A DNA stretch of 64,000 nucleotides from Mycolicibacterium rhodesiae NBB3. GTDB taxonomy: Bacteria > Actinomycetota > Actinomycetes > Mycobacteriales > Mycobacteriaceae. The notes under the pieces are model-generated. The model saw nothing but the letters and a program-made list of their open reading frames with translations. It did no database searches and was not told the DNA's origin. A program made the translations under genes and the position numbers. This document shows positions 28,517 through 39,589 of this stretch, piece after piece (position 1 is the stretch's first letter; every line of letters begins with the position of its first letter). Location of the stretch: the NCBI RefSeq assembly GCF_000230895.2, contig NC_016604.1, positions 1,240,001-1,304,000 on the forward strand, read 5' to 3'.

Positions 28517-28741
28517 ATGCTCGGCACACTGCGCAAGTTCTTGAGCTTTACGGTGACGGTCGGCGAGCTGATCACGGCGGGGCTGGTCGTCGGCACGCCG
28601 TATCTGATCGTCGGCGTCATCTGGTCGAGCACGCACACCGCGCACCTGACGAGCATGGCGGGTCCGAACCTGGTGGTCTCCTACCTCGGATCAATCGTGT
28701 CCTGGCCCGTGCTGCTCTTCTCGGACGTTTGCATGACCTGA
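28517..28741 (+). CDS. small two-helix membrane protein
   Basis: A 74-residue protein with two hydrophobic segments (~13-37 and ~49-70) and a basic N-terminus (MLGTLRKFL). I recognise no family. It is divergent from the double TetR gene and directly followed by another small membrane-protein gene (gap 13 bp), so the two are probably cotranscribed. Possible control by the TetR protein through the shared intergenic repeat. Function unknown. Confidence 0.65.
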   Translation: MLGTLRKFLSFTVTVGELITAGLVVGTPYLIVGVIWSSTHTAHLTSMAGPNLVVSYLGSIVSWPVLLFSDVCMT

Positions 28742-28754
28742 ACGGGGGACCCCT

Positions 28755-29096
28755 TTGCACCACTATCACCATCGCGCGTTCTATATCGGCGTCGCATGCG
28801 TCGCCGTGATCGTCGTCGGCATTCTCGCGCTGAACTTTCCCGTCTTTCTCGACGCCTTCGACCAATACGGATTCCAGATCAAGTGTGGGACGGGATTCGC
28901 CGCTGATCTGAGCCAAGCTGCCGCCGCTGCCGGCGAGCACACCTACGTAGACCAGTGCGAGACAGCGATTCTCGTGCGTCGGCTGTGGACCGTCCCGGCG
29001 GTGGCGATCGCTTCGATAGTGCTGGCTCTGCTGGTTGCGGTGGCGGCGCTGGTCTGGGGTCGCGAGTCGGCATTCGGGAAAGATCCCGTCGCGTGA
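28755..29096 (+). CDS. membrane protein with external Cys pair
   Basis: A 113-residue protein with a TTG start preceded by GGGGGA (28744-28749). TM helices at ~9-29 and ~79-101 flank a central segment with two Cys (IKCGTGF and DQCETA), which suggests an exported disulfide-bonded loop. The His-rich N-terminus (HHYHH) is unusual but may be incidental. It is sandwiched between another small membrane protein and an amino-acid permease on the same strand. No family recognised. Confidence 0.65.
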   Translation: MHHYHHRAFYIGVACVAVIVVGILALNFPVFLDAFDQYGFQIKCGTGFAADLSQAAAAAGEHTYVDQCETAILVRRLWTVPAVAIASIVLALLVAVAALVWGRESAFGKDPVA

Positions 29097-29110
29097 TTTA
29101 GCATCACCGT

Positions 29111-30358
29111 GTGACCACGCCGGACGGTCCTGCGCTGCACCGTCGGCTCGGCACCGTCGACGCAGTGACGATAGGTCTGGGCTCAATGCTCGGGGCGGGC
29201 ATATTCGTCGCACTGGCCCCCGCCGCAGCGGCCGCGGGGTCCGGTCTGCTGATCGGTCTCGGTATCGCCGCGGTCGTCGCGTACTGCAATGCCACGTCCT
29301 CGGCGCGATTGGCTGCCAGGTATCCGCAGTCCGGTGGCACCTACGTGTACGGCAAGGAACGCCTCGGCGAGTTCTGGGGCTACACGGCGGGCTGGAGCTT
29401 CGTCGTCGGCAAGACCGCGTCATGCTCGGCGATGGCCCTGACCGTCGGCTACTACGTGTGGCCGTCCTTCGCACACGCCGTCGCGGTGGGTGCGGTCGTC
29501 GCCTTGACCGCGGTGAACTACGCCGGCATCCAGCGCTCGGCGCTGCTGACCCGCGTCATCGTCGTTGCGGTCCTCGCCGTGCTGGCGGTGGTCGTCGTCG
29601 TCATCCTCGGTTTCGGCGATGCGGATGTCGGCCGCATCGGCATCGGTGACGATGCCTCACCCGCTGGTGTATTGCAGGCCGCGGGATTGTTGTTCTTCGC
29701 GTTCGCCGGCTACGCGCGCATCGCCACCCTCGGCGAGGAGGTGCGCGACCCGGCTCGCACCATCCCGCGCGCCATTTCGATCGCGCTGACCATCGCGCTT
29801 GTGGTCTACGGCGTGGTCGCGTTCGCGGTGTTGTCCGAATTGGGCAGTGACGCACTGGCTTCCGCGACAGCGCCATTGGCCGACGCGGTGGCCGCGGCGG
29901 GCTTTCCGGGCCTTGAACCGGTGGTGCGCGTCGGCGCGGCGGTGGCCGCTCTCGGTTCACTGCTGGCACTGGTGCTCGGGGTATCCCGCACGACGCTGGC
30001 GATGGCGCGTGACCGCCACCTGCCGCATGCGCTGGCCGCGGTGCATCCGCGGTACGGCAGCCCACATCGCGCCGAGGTCACCGTCGGTGTCGTGGTGGCG
30101 GTCGCAGCCGCGGTGGTGGATGTCCGTCAGGCGATCGGTTTCTCCTCGTTCGCGGTGCTGCTGTACTACGCGATCGCCAATGCGTCGGCGTGGACACTCG
30201 GCGCACGGGTCGTCCCGGCGGTCGGACTCGCGGGCTGCTTGTTGCTCGCGTTCACGCTGCCGGTGTCGTCGGTAGTCGTGGGTTCTGGTGTGGTCGTCGC
30301 CGGGATGGTTGCCTACGGTCTTAGGTCATGGCTGGATGGACATGGACGCCCTCGTTGA
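29111..30358 (+). CDS. APC-family amino acid permease
   Basis: A 415-residue transporter with about 12 TM helices. TM1 has the family signature GLGSMLGAGIFVALAPAAAA (~22-41), the unwound substrate-binding helix of LeuT-fold APC carriers, and TM6 contains FFAFAGYARIATLGEEVRDP (~197-216). It should import amino acids or polyamines by H+ symport; the substrate is not determinable. The start is GTG at 29111. The 3' end overlaps the next permease gene by 31 bp. Confidence 0.9.
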   Translation: MTTPDGPALHRRLGTVDAVTIGLGSMLGAGIFVALAPAAAAAGSGLLIGLGIAAVVAYCNATSSARLAARYPQSGGTYVYGKERLGEFWGYTAGWSFVVGKTASCSAMALTVGYYVWPSFAHAVAVGAVVALTAVNYAGIQRSALLTRVIVVAVLAVLAVVVVVILGFGDADVGRIGIGDDASPAGVLQAAGLLFFAFAGYARIATLGEEVRDPARTIPRAISIALTIALVVYGVVAFAVLSELGSDALASATAPLADAVAAAGFPGLEPVVRVGAAVAALGSLLALVLGVSRTTLAMARDRHLPHALAAVHPRYGSPHRAEVTVGVVVAVAAAVVDVRQAIGFSSFAVLLYYAIANASAWTLGARVVPAVGLAGCLLLAFTLPVSSVVVGSGVVVAGMVAYGLRSWLDGHGRPR

Positions 30359-31653
30359 CATGGACTCCGCTGTTCAAATGGAGGCGAGTCGACGCACGTG
30401 CCGACGACGACTTCGTCGTCGCGCCTGACGAACGGCTCGACTGGTTCCGCACCATCGGCATCGGCGCCCAACACGTCGTGGCGATGTTCGGTGCCACGTT
30501 CCTGGTGCCGGTGCTCACCGGCTTCCCACCGGCGACCACCCTGCTGTTCTCGGGAATCGGCACCGTCCTGTTCCTGCTGATCACAGGCAATCGCCTGCCG
30601 AGCTATCTCGGGTCCAGCTTCTCGGTGATCGCACCCGTCACCGCGGCGGTCGCGTCGAACGGCACCGGGAGCGCACTGGCCGGTCTGGTCGCCGTCGGCC
30701 TGACGCTGGTCGTCATCGGCGCGATCGTCCACCTCGTCGGCACGCACTGGATCGATGTGACGCTGCCGCCGGTGGTCACCGGCGCCATCGTCGCGCTCAT
30801 CGGCTTCAATCTGGCGCCGGCCGCGAAATCCAACTTCGAGAAGGGGCCGCTCGTCGGCATCGTCACCTTGGTGCTGTTGGTCGCGACACTGGCTTTCTTC
30901 CGCGGCATCATCGGACGACTGGCGATCTTCATCGCAGTGTTGGCCGGGTACGTACTGGCGCTGATCCTCGGCGAGGTCGACACCTCAGGGATCAAGACAG
31001 CGGCGTGGTTCGGCCTACCCGAATTCCAGACACCGACGTTCACGTTTGCGGTGCTGCCCATGTTCCTGCCCGCCGTGATAGCGCTGGTCGCCGAGAACAT
31101 CGGGCACGTGAAATCGGTGGGTCAGATGACCGGCACCGATGTCGACCCGGTGACGGGGCGTGCGCTGGCGGCCGACGGCGTGGCCACGACGCTGGCCGGT
31201 TTCGGAGGCGGTTCGGCGACCACCACATACGCCGAGAACATCGGGGTCATGGCGGCCACCCGGGTCTATTCGACGGCGGCGTACTGGGTCGCCGCAGCGG
31301 TGGCCATCCTGCTGTCCCTGTGCCCCAAGGTGGGCGCCGCGATCTCGGCCATCCCCGCAGGCGTGCTGGGAGGTGCCACAGTTGTCCTCTACGGACTGGT
31401 CGGCGTGCTCGGTGTGCGAATCTGGCTGACCAACGGAGTCGATTTCGCCAGGCCCCTCAACCAGATGACTGCGGCGATCCCGCTGATCATCGGCATCGCC
31501 GACTTCACCTGGCAGGCAGGCAATTTGACGTTCACGGGTATCGCGCTGGGATCCATTGCCGCTCTGGTCGTGTATCACGGCATGCGGCTGCTGGGCTTGC
31601 GGCAGACTAGGGCGCGCTCCGATGTCGCTGATCCAACGGCGGAACTCCGTTGA
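30328..31653 (+). CDS. NCS2-family uracil/xanthine permease
   Basis: A 441-residue nucleobase:cation symporter-2 protein with 12-14 TM helices. Signatures include the TM1 region GIGAQHVVAMFGATFLVPVL (~47-66), the VAENIGHV motif (~255) that carries the substrate-binding Glu, and GFGGGSATTTYAENIGVMA (~290-308). Uracil is the likeliest substrate because the pattern is UraA-like, but purines cannot be excluded. The ATG lies within the end of the preceding permease gene. It converges on the M28 lipoprotein gene with a 47-bp overlap. Confidence 0.9.
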   Translation: MAGWTWTPSLTWTPLFKWRRVDARADDDFVVAPDERLDWFRTIGIGAQHVVAMFGATFLVPVLTGFPPATTLLFSGIGTVLFLLITGNRLPSYLGSSFSVIAPVTAAVASNGTGSALAGLVAVGLTLVVIGAIVHLVGTHWIDVTLPPVVTGAIVALIGFNLAPAAKSNFEKGPLVGIVTLVLLVATLAFFRGIIGRLAIFIAVLAGYVLALILGEVDTSGIKTAAWFGLPEFQTPTFTFAVLPMFLPAVIALVAENIGHVKSVGQMTGTDVDPVTGRALAADGVATTLAGFGGGSATTTYAENIGVMAATRVYSTAAYWVAAAVAILLSLCPKVGAAISAIPAGVLGGATVVLYGLVGVLGVRIWLTNGVDFARPLNQMTAAIPLIIGIADFTWQAGNLTFTGIALGSIAALVVYHGMRLLGLRQTRARSDVADPTAELR

Positions 31654-33079
31654 CTCCGTCCACCGACTGCGCGTAGGTACCGACCGCGAATGCCGCGGCC
31701 GAACCCATCTTCGCCAATGCGTCGCGATTGATGTTGTCGATGGTGTCGCGGGGCGTGCGGTAGTTGGGGTCATAGGCCACCCCAGCGCGTCCGCCCCAAA
31801 GCCGCGCCTGCACTTCGGTTTTCAGCTGGTTCGCTCCGGTTGTCACTCCCCCGACCGGAATACCGGCCGTCAGGAAGGAGTAGTAGTCGGTGTAACGCGT
31901 CAACGGCATGTCGGCGGGCCGCACCCCAGCGCTGTTGAGGTAACCAGCCAGCGTCCGTTCGATACCGGCCGACCCGTCGGGCACGTCCCGCAACGGGATC
32001 TCGGGGTTTGGCTGGCCGGACTGGTCGCCGTCGTAGGTGAAGTACCCGGCGTTCGGGGACCCGATCATGTCGAGGTTCAGATACAGCGCGATCTCGTCGA
32101 GCTGACCGCCCTGCAGCCCGCGGACGTACTTGGTCGCACCCTGCAGCGAGTTCTCCTCCGACCCCCACAGGGCGAACCGCACGGCATTGTGGATCGGCGG
32201 TGCTGACCCGAGCGCCACCGCCGTCTCGAGCACCGCGGCGACTCCGGATCCGTCGTCGTTGATGCCGGGGCTGCGAGCAGAGCTGTCCAGGTGCGCACCG
32301 ACCATCACGACGTTCTTGGTGTCACCGGACTTGGTTTGCGCCAGCACATTTCGCACCTTTTTCATGACCGGCTTGTTGTCGAGGACCAGCTTCACCGAGG
32401 CGCTGGTGCGACGCAGCGCCGCATTGGCGTCGTTGCCGATGATGCCGACCGGGACGGTGAGCTTCTGATAGTAACCCGGGGTGAAGAGGCCGGCCGGGCT
32501 GCCGTTGGGCCCGGGAACGCTGACGACGAGCAGTCCGACCGCGCCCCTGTCGACGGCGGCGTTCTCCTTGTCGACGATCGAACAGCCGCTGTCATCGACG
32601 ACGGCAATCGCTCCCTTCATCGACATCGAGCCGTAGTCGGCGGCACGACAGCCCGCGGCCGCGTTCTGTGGCCTCAGCGTTTCCGCGTTCAGCCCCCCGC
32701 GCGGTGTGGTGATCAGGAGCGAAGCCTGGTCCACCGTGAAATCCCGGCCGCCGATCGTGAGTTGCGGATTTCCACCCTCGGTGCGGGCGAGTACGTCGAA
32801 TTCCGGCGTCTGGACGTCAAAGCCCTTGTCCCGCAGAATGCCTGCGACGTAGTCGAGGCTGGCGTCGTAGCCTGGAGTGCCGTTGGCTCTGGTGCCGCCG
32901 TTCGCGTCGGCGATCTTCTGCAGTTCGGTCAGGTGTGTGTACATGCCGTCCGCGCTGACCTTGCCCGCCAGCTCGGCCGCCAGGTTCGTCGACGGCTTGG
33001 CGGAGTCCGATGTCGAGCACGACGTCAGCACCGTGAGCGCCGCTGCGGCGGCCGCCCATCTCATCGCGTATCGGGTCAT
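31607..33079 (-). CDS. M28 aminopeptidase-like lipoprotein, probable altered metal site
   Basis: A 490-residue LpqL-like secreted lipoprotein: signal peptide ending in lipobox LTSC (Cys21), a PA domain inserted at ~140-225 and an M28 zinc peptidase domain. Ligands H and D are in GAHLDS and INDDGSG, the Glu pair is in WGSEEN and Asp in LNLDMIG. The last zinc His of the family is replaced: the site reads DPNYRTPRDT with Arg441 (codon at 31757-31759), whereas the upstream paralogue has DPNYHKESDT. It may be weakly active or inactive. The start overlaps the upstream paralogue stop (ATGA). Confidence 0.88.
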   Translation of the reverse strand: MTRYAMRWAAAAAALTVLTSCSTSDSAKPSTNLAAELAGKVSADGMYTHLTELQKIADANGGTRANGTPGYDASLDYVAGILRDKGFDVQTPEFDVLARTEGGNPQLTIGGRDFTVDQASLLITTPRGGLNAETLRPQNAAAGCRAADYGSMSMKGAIAVVDDSGCSIVDKENAAVDRGAVGLLVVSVPGPNGSPAGLFTPGYYQKLTVPVGIIGNDANAALRRTSASVKLVLDNKPVMKKVRNVLAQTKSGDTKNVVMVGAHLDSSARSPGINDDGSGVAAVLETAVALGSAPPIHNAVRFALWGSEENSLQGATKYVRGLQGGQLDEIALYLNLDMIGSPNAGYFTYDGDQSGQPNPEIPLRDVPDGSAGIERTLAGYLNSAGVRPADMPLTRYTDYYSFLTAGIPVGGVTTGANQLKTEVQARLWGGRAGVAYDPNYRTPRDTIDNINRDALAKMGSAAAFAVGTYAQSVDGVNGVPPLDQRHRSAP

Positions 33080-34590
33080 GATTCGAGAACGTGGCGCGTG
33101 CGGTCATCACGGATCGGCACGCCGTTACGTCCCGCTTGGTCCTGTGCGTAGAGGCCGACGGAATACGCCACGCCGCGACCGTTGATCTCCAACGCGGTCT
33201 CGTTGATGTTCTTGATCGTGTCGGATTCCTTGTGATAGTTCGGGTCGAACGGCGCCTCGGCCTCGCCGCCCCACCGCTCGGCCTGCTCGGCGGTCATCTT
33301 CTCTTCGGCGCCGGTGAAGAGGCCGCCCGCGGGGATACCCGCGAGGGTGAAGCTGCTGAAGTCGGAACGGCCTTCGAACTGGATGTCCTCAGGGTTCTTC
33401 CCGGCGCTCTTGAGAAATGCGACGAGCGAGCGCTCGATGCCCGCGGAACCCTCGGGTATGCGCGGCGCCTCCATATTCGGGTCCGGTCGCTCGGACTGAT
33501 CGCCGTCGATGGTGAAGTAACCGGGGTTCGGCGAAGCGATCATGTCGTAATTCAGGTACAGCGCGATGTCCTTGAGTTCGTCAGCGTTGAGCGACGCCAC
33601 ATAGTCGTTGGATCCGAGCAGGCCGAGCTCCTCGGCGCCCCAGAACCCGAACCGCACCGCGTATTTCACGTCCGGTGAGCTGCCCAACTGCAAGGCCGTT
33701 TCCAGTACGGCCGCCACTCCCGAGCCGTTGTCGTTGATTCCCGGTCCCTCCTCGACGCTGTCGAGGTGCGCACCGGTCATCACGACGTCGGTGGTAGCCC
33801 CGGTCTTCGTCTGCGCGATGACGTTGCGAGTGCGCTCGACACGCACCCCGGCGTTGAGCTTGATGGCGGTCGGTCCCGGATCGGCGCGCAGTCGCTCGCC
33901 GGACGCCTTGGTGATGGCGATGACGGGAATCTTCACGTCGGTGTCCTCGCCGAGCGTGCCTCCCGCCTCGTCACCGTCGACGTTGTTGGCGACGATCAGC
34001 GCGACCGCGCCGCGTTCGGCGGCGGCGGCTTGCTTGTCGCCGAACTGACACTTCCCGCGATCGACCAGTACGACGGCGCCCTCGACCGGCAGACCGTCGT
34101 AGTCGGACGCGGTGCAGCCCGGAGACTCCTCGACGGGGGCAGGGACCAGGTTACCGGAGACACCGCCCGGCCCGGTGCCGATCGTGAACTCGAGCGGAAA
34201 GGCCTTGATGGAAGCGCCTCCGACGGTCAGGGCCGGTTCGTCGGAATAGGGCAAGCGCACCTCGAACTCGGGGGTCTGCACATCGAAACCCTTGTCCCGC
34301 AGAGTGTTAGCGACGTACTCGACACTGGCGTCGTAACCAGGAGTGCCCAGTGCCCGGTTGCCTCCGTGCTCGTCGGCGATCTCCTGGAGTTTGTCGAGGT
34401 GCGCCATCATGGCATCCGTCGTCACCGCCTGCGACACCTTGTCGGCGAAGGCGGTGGCAGCGGTGGTGGGGCCGGCCGGAGTCGGCGGCGGTTCCGACGG
34501 CTGCGGACGCATTTCACGCCCGCATCCGGCCAGCACCATGACGGCCGCGATCGACAGCGCGGCGATTCTCGAAAAAGTTTTGTGGCCCAT
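33076..34590 (-). CDS. lpqL: LpqL-type M28 aminopeptidase lipoprotein
   Basis: A 504-residue exported lipoprotein aminopeptidase. The signal peptide ends in lipobox LAGC, and a Pro/Thr-rich linker, PA domain (~145-235) and M28 domain follow. Both zinc centres look complete: GAHLDS, INDNGSG, WGAEELGL, LNYDMIA and H453 in DPNYHKESDT. It removes N-terminal residues from peptides outside the membrane; in H37Rv lpqL (Rv0418) lies next to thiG as here. The ATG at 34590 is set by the signal peptide. It is translationally coupled to a diverged second copy. Confidence 0.9.
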   Translation of the reverse strand: MGHKTFSRIAALSIAAVMVLAGCGREMRPQPSEPPPTPAGPTTAATAFADKVSQAVTTDAMMAHLDKLQEIADEHGGNRALGTPGYDASVEYVANTLRDKGFDVQTPEFEVRLPYSDEPALTVGGASIKAFPLEFTIGTGPGGVSGNLVPAPVEESPGCTASDYDGLPVEGAVVLVDRGKCQFGDKQAAAAERGAVALIVANNVDGDEAGGTLGEDTDVKIPVIAITKASGERLRADPGPTAIKLNAGVRVERTRNVIAQTKTGATTDVVMTGAHLDSVEEGPGINDNGSGVAAVLETALQLGSSPDVKYAVRFGFWGAEELGLLGSNDYVASLNADELKDIALYLNYDMIASPNPGYFTIDGDQSERPDPNMEAPRIPEGSAGIERSLVAFLKSAGKNPEDIQFEGRSDFSSFTLAGIPAGGLFTGAEEKMTAEQAERWGGEAEAPFDPNYHKESDTIKNINETALEINGRGVAYSVGLYAQDQAGRNGVPIRDDRTRHVLES

Positions 34591-34601
34591 CGCCGACCAC
34601 G

Positions 34602-36325
<1,724 letters not shown>

Positions 36326-36329
<4 letters not shown>

Positions 36330-37354
36330 CGGACCCCCACCAGATCAGCCTCGGGCAATGGCGCACCGTTCAACTCGCCGAGAATCGCCTCGGCCGTCCA
36401 TGGCGCAAGCAGAAAACCGTTGCGTCCGTGTCCACCCGCGACGAGCGTGCGCTCGTCAAGTCTGCCCACCAGCGGTACCCCGTCGGCCGTCATCGGGCGC
36501 AGACCCGCTGCGCATTCGGCGAACTCGTACTCGCCGAGTGCGGGCACCACCGCGCACGCGTCATCGAGCAGTTCACGAACGCCGGTCACCGCGGGTGCGG
36601 TATCTCGTCCGTGCTCGTACTGGGTGGCGCCGACGACGACGCCGTCGTGCCGCGGTACGAGGTACACCTGACGGCCGTGCACGCGGGCGCGGATAACGCG
36701 CTGCGGCACCGGCATACAACCTCGGCGCCAGCGCAGCCGTAGCACCTCACCTTTCACCGGCCGGATCGGAAGGCCGGGCCACAGCGACGGCGCGTCGATG
36801 CCGTTCGCGATCACCACGGTGTCCGCGCTGGTCTCCGCCAAGCTGCCCACCGCTGGTGCCCAGGTGACTCCGAGGCGTTCGCAGTGCGCGACGAGCGCGT
36901 TGATCAGCGCCCGATTATCCACGGCCAGTTCGGTTTCCGCGCGAAACCCATGTCGGATACTCTGCGCGAGCAGCGGTTCGATATCGCGAGCGGCTGTGGT
37001 CACCGTAACGGGCTGCCCCTGCGCCGCCAGCCATTCGCCAACGGTTTTGAGGTCCGCGGCGTCGGCCCTGTCGACCGCGACGACCAGCGATTCGCGAGCG
37101 GTGACGACGGTGTCCGGCAGGCCCTCGAGATAAGCGCCCTCGTTCCACATCCGAAGGGAAGCCAGCCCGAGCCGCAGGAGACGGTCCTCGCCGGGCCACC
37201 CCTCGCTGTGGGGGGCCAGCATGCCGCCCGCGACCCACGACGAGCCGTACTCGTCGCTGCGGTGAACGTGGACCGCCCAGCCGTCGAGTGCTGCCCGACG
37301 TGCCACCGACAGTCCGATGACGCCGCCACCGACGACGGCGACCGATCCCTTCAT
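36326..37354 (-). CDS. thiO: Glycine oxidase
   Basis: A 342-residue FAD enzyme of the DAO family that oxidises glycine to dehydroglycine for ThiG. The N-terminal Rossmann motif is VVGGGVIGLSVARRAA, followed by GGMLAPHSE, and the C-terminal FAD site ECAAGLRPMTADGVPLVG and GGHGRNGFLLAP. The ATG at 37354 immediately follows a riboswitch-linked ribosome binding site; an ORF extending to 37957 runs through the riboswitch and is rejected. Start of the thiO-thiS-thiG transcript. Confidence 0.96.
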
Positions 37355-37356
37355 GT

Positions 37357-37452
37357 CCCCTCCCTTCGCCGGCATGACCCGGATCAGGTGCGACGGTAAG
37401 GGCGCGGCGTGCCCACTCTCAGTCCCCGATCCCGGGACTCCCGTGTCGACTC
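37357..37452 (-). ncRNA. TPP riboswitch (THI element) upstream of thiO
   Basis: Read on the minus strand, the element has CTGAGA (37417-37422), ACCTGA (37384-37389), GGGTCATGCC and GCGAAGGGAGGGGA (37356-37369). The last purine-rich stretch is also the thiO ribosome binding site, just before the ATG at 37354. TPP should therefore repress translation of thiO-thiS-thiG. GTCATGCC replaces the more common ATAATGCC, a modest deviation. It lies directly after the stop of the upstream oxidoreductase gene. Confidence 0.94.
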
Positions 37453-37461
37453 CCCAGACTA

Positions 37462-38835
37462 CTAGGACGGCGTCAGCGCCTCCGTCTCCTGGGGAATCGT
37501 GGCGTGCCGACGGCGTCGTACCGCGTGCATCAGCATCTTCGGACGCATCAACTTCGACGGCGGGTCGAGGAACCCGATCACCCTGGTGAACTGCTCGGCG
37601 ACCTCGAGATCGGACTCGGCGGCGGTCTGCAGCCGATCGACGTAATTGTTCATCAGCTTCACCGACAGCGGTCGATGCCCCTCCACCTCGGGCAGGGCGA
37701 GGTCGCCGCCCACCGCGAACTGCCACGCGACCCCGATAGGTTCGGCGGCCGCCCGGAAGAATCGGCGGGCCAACTGCGTGGTGCCGTTCGCCAGGCATTG
37801 TCGGAGGGCCTGCGCCTGCAGCGCCGCCACCGTCATCCCCTGGCCGTAGGTGGGATTGAAACTGCAGATCGCGTCGCCGAGGACGAGCAGTCCGTCGGGG
37901 AACCGGCGCAGCTTGTCGTACCTGCGCCAGCGACTCTCGGGGTAGCGGAATCGGCATACCTCGCCAAGGGGTTCACCGCACCGAAGCGCTTCGACCACAT
38001 GCGAGGGCGCCAGCGCACCGACGAACGTCAGGATGTCCGACAGCTCGCGCGGCGGTTCCTCACCAGCGATACCAAACGCGGTGAGCATCCAGGTGTCGTT
38101 CTCGTAGCCCAGCAATGCCATTCCGGTCGACCGCCCGGGAACGGGACTGACCAGCACGACCTTCTCCCGCATGCTGCCCGGCGGGAGCCGGAACAGCTGG
38201 CTCGCGTACGTCACCCGTACCTTGACGCAATCCTCGCGCGGTCGGCCATAGCCCAACGCGTCGAGGAATGCCGGCGTGCGCGCGGACCGGCCCGTCGCAT
38301 CGACGACCAGGTCGGCAGCGAGGAAGTGAGCCCGGCCGCTGTCGTGCGCCTTGATCGTCGCGCCCGTGACGCGTCGTCCGTCTTCACTCGGCATCAACGA
38401 GACGACGTCGTAGCCATCGAGCATCGAAACGTTGCCGATCGCGCGAAGCCGCTGCCGGACAAGACCTTCCAGCAGGGGTCGGCTGGGAATGTAGGCGGCC
38501 GGCACGGTGGTGTATCCACCGCTTCGTGGTAGCTGATGACCGCCGAAAGACAGGTAACCCTGCGACAGGTCGCGATAGTCGAGCGCGGGCACACCCGCGT
38601 CGTCGAGGTCATCGGTGAAGCCCGGAAAGAACTCGCCGAGCACTGCGAGGCCTCGGCCGAGCAGCGCGTGGCCGTGCCTCCCCTGCGGAACGCCGCGCCG
38701 GTTGTCCGGAGTCAACGGCAGCACGTCGCGTTCGACCACGGTCACCTTGTCGTAGAAATCCGCCAGCACGCGCGCGGCCGACAGCCCGCCCATGCTCGCC
38801 CCGAGTACCACTGCGTGTGCACCGATTTTCGCCAT
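37462..38835 (-). CDS. FAD-dependent oxidoreductase (monooxygenase-like)
   Basis: A 457-residue flavoprotein of the UbiH/geranylgeranyl-reductase-like group. It has an N-terminal FAD motif [17 protein letters not shown] (~9-25), VVERD at the end of strand 2, a DATGRSA motif (~180) and the FAD ribityl-binding [21 protein letters not shown] region (~320). It probably oxidises or reduces an aromatic or isoprenoid compound; the substrate is unknown. It is upstream of the thiO riboswitch on the same strand and divergent from thiE, separated by an intergenic region holding a perfect 16-bp palindrome. Confidence 0.87.
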   Translation of the reverse strand: MAKIGAHAVVLGASMGGLSAARVLADFYDKVTVVERDVLPLTPDNRRGVPQGRHGHALLGRGLAVLGEFFPGFTDDLDDAGVPALDYRDLSQGYLSFGGHQLPRSGGYTTVPAAYIPSRPLLEGLVRQRLRAIGNVSMLDGYDVVSLMPSEDGRRVTGATIKAHDSGRAHFLAADLVVDATGRSARTPAFLDALGYGRPREDCVKVRVTYASQLFRLPPGSMREKVVLVSPVPGRSTGMALLGYENDTWMLTAFGIAGEEPPRELSDILTFVGALAPSHVVEALRCGEPLGEVCRFRYPESRWRRYDKLRRFPDGLLVLGDAICSFNPTYGQGMTVAALQAQALRQCLANGTTQLARRFFRAAAEPIGVAWQFAVGGDLALPEVEGHRPLSVKLMNNYVDRLQTAAESDLEVAEQFTRVIGFLDPPSKLMRPKMLMHAVRRRRHATIPQETEALTPS

Positions 38836-38870
38836 GGATCGACCATGTCGCCGCCGGCCGGGCGGCCATA

Positions 38871-38886
38871 GCGTAGTCGACTACGC
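38871..38886. promoter_or_regulatory. perfect 16-bp palindrome between FAD oxidoreductase and thiE
   Basis: GCGTAGTCGACTACGC is a perfect palindrome in the 82-bp gap between the divergent oxidoreductase (start 38835) and thiE (start 38918). The central position makes it a strong candidate operator for both genes. No riboswitch precedes thiE, so this may be how thiE or its neighbour is regulated. The cognate protein is unknown. Confidence 0.5.
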
Positions 38887-38917
38887 CAATCCGGGACGCG
38901 GTCGCTACGGTCGCGGT

Positions 38918-39589
38918 GTGCCACACCCCCGCGAACGCCTCGCCACCGCATCGCTGTATCTGTGCACCGACGCCCGCCGCGAGCGCGGCGACCTGGCGCA
39001 GTTCGCGGAGGCAGCGCTGGCGGGCGGGGTCGACATCATCCAGCTGCGCGACAAGGGGTCGCCTGGTGAGCAGCAGTACGGACCGCTGGAGGCACGCGCC
39101 GAACTCGAGGCCCTGGCCGTCCTCGCCGACGCCGCCCGCCGCCACGACGCACTGCTGGCCGTCAACGACCGCGCCGACATCGCGCTGGCGGCGGGCGCCG
39201 ACGTGCTGCACCTGGGCCAGGACGACCTGCCGCTCACGATCGCGCGTGACGTCATCGGTGCCCGCCCGGTGCTCGGTCGGTCGACTCATGACGAGGCGCA
39301 GGTCAGAACCGCCATCGACGAAGACGTCGACTACTTCTGCGTGGGGCCGTGCTGGCCGACGCCGACAAAGCCGGGCCGCCCCGCACCGGGCCTTGGCCTC
39401 GTGCGGATGGCGGCGCAATCGGGGACGTCAAAGCCGTGGTTCGCCATCGGCGGGATCGACTCGGCGCGCCTTGGACAGGTCATAGAAGCCGGGGCCCGAC
39501 GCGTCGTGGTGGTCCGGGCTGTCACCGCTGCCGACGATCCAGCCTCGGCCGCCCGATCACTGAAAGACGCACTCAGCGCTGCTTGTTGA
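38918..39589 (+). CDS. thiE: Thiamin phosphate synthase
   Basis: A 223-residue TIM-barrel enzyme that joins HMP-PP and thiazole phosphate to give thiamin phosphate. Motifs: IIQLRDKG (~40-47), [20 protein letters not shown], the pyrophosphate loop [13 protein letters not shown] and WFAIGGID. The GTG at 38918 gives the expected length; the ORF reads upstream to 38792 inside the divergent gene. Unlike thiC and thiO it has no TPP riboswitch. It converges on mutT3 with a 17-bp overlap. Confidence 0.96.
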   Translation: MPHPRERLATASLYLCTDARRERGDLAQFAEAALAGGVDIIQLRDKGSPGEQQYGPLEARAELEALAVLADAARRHDALLAVNDRADIALAAGADVLHLGQDDLPLTIARDVIGARPVLGRSTHDEAQVRTAIDEDVDYFCVGPCWPTPTKPGRPAPGLGLVRMAAQSGTSKPWFAIGGIDSARLGQVIEAGARRVVVVRAVTAADDPASAARSLKDALSAAC

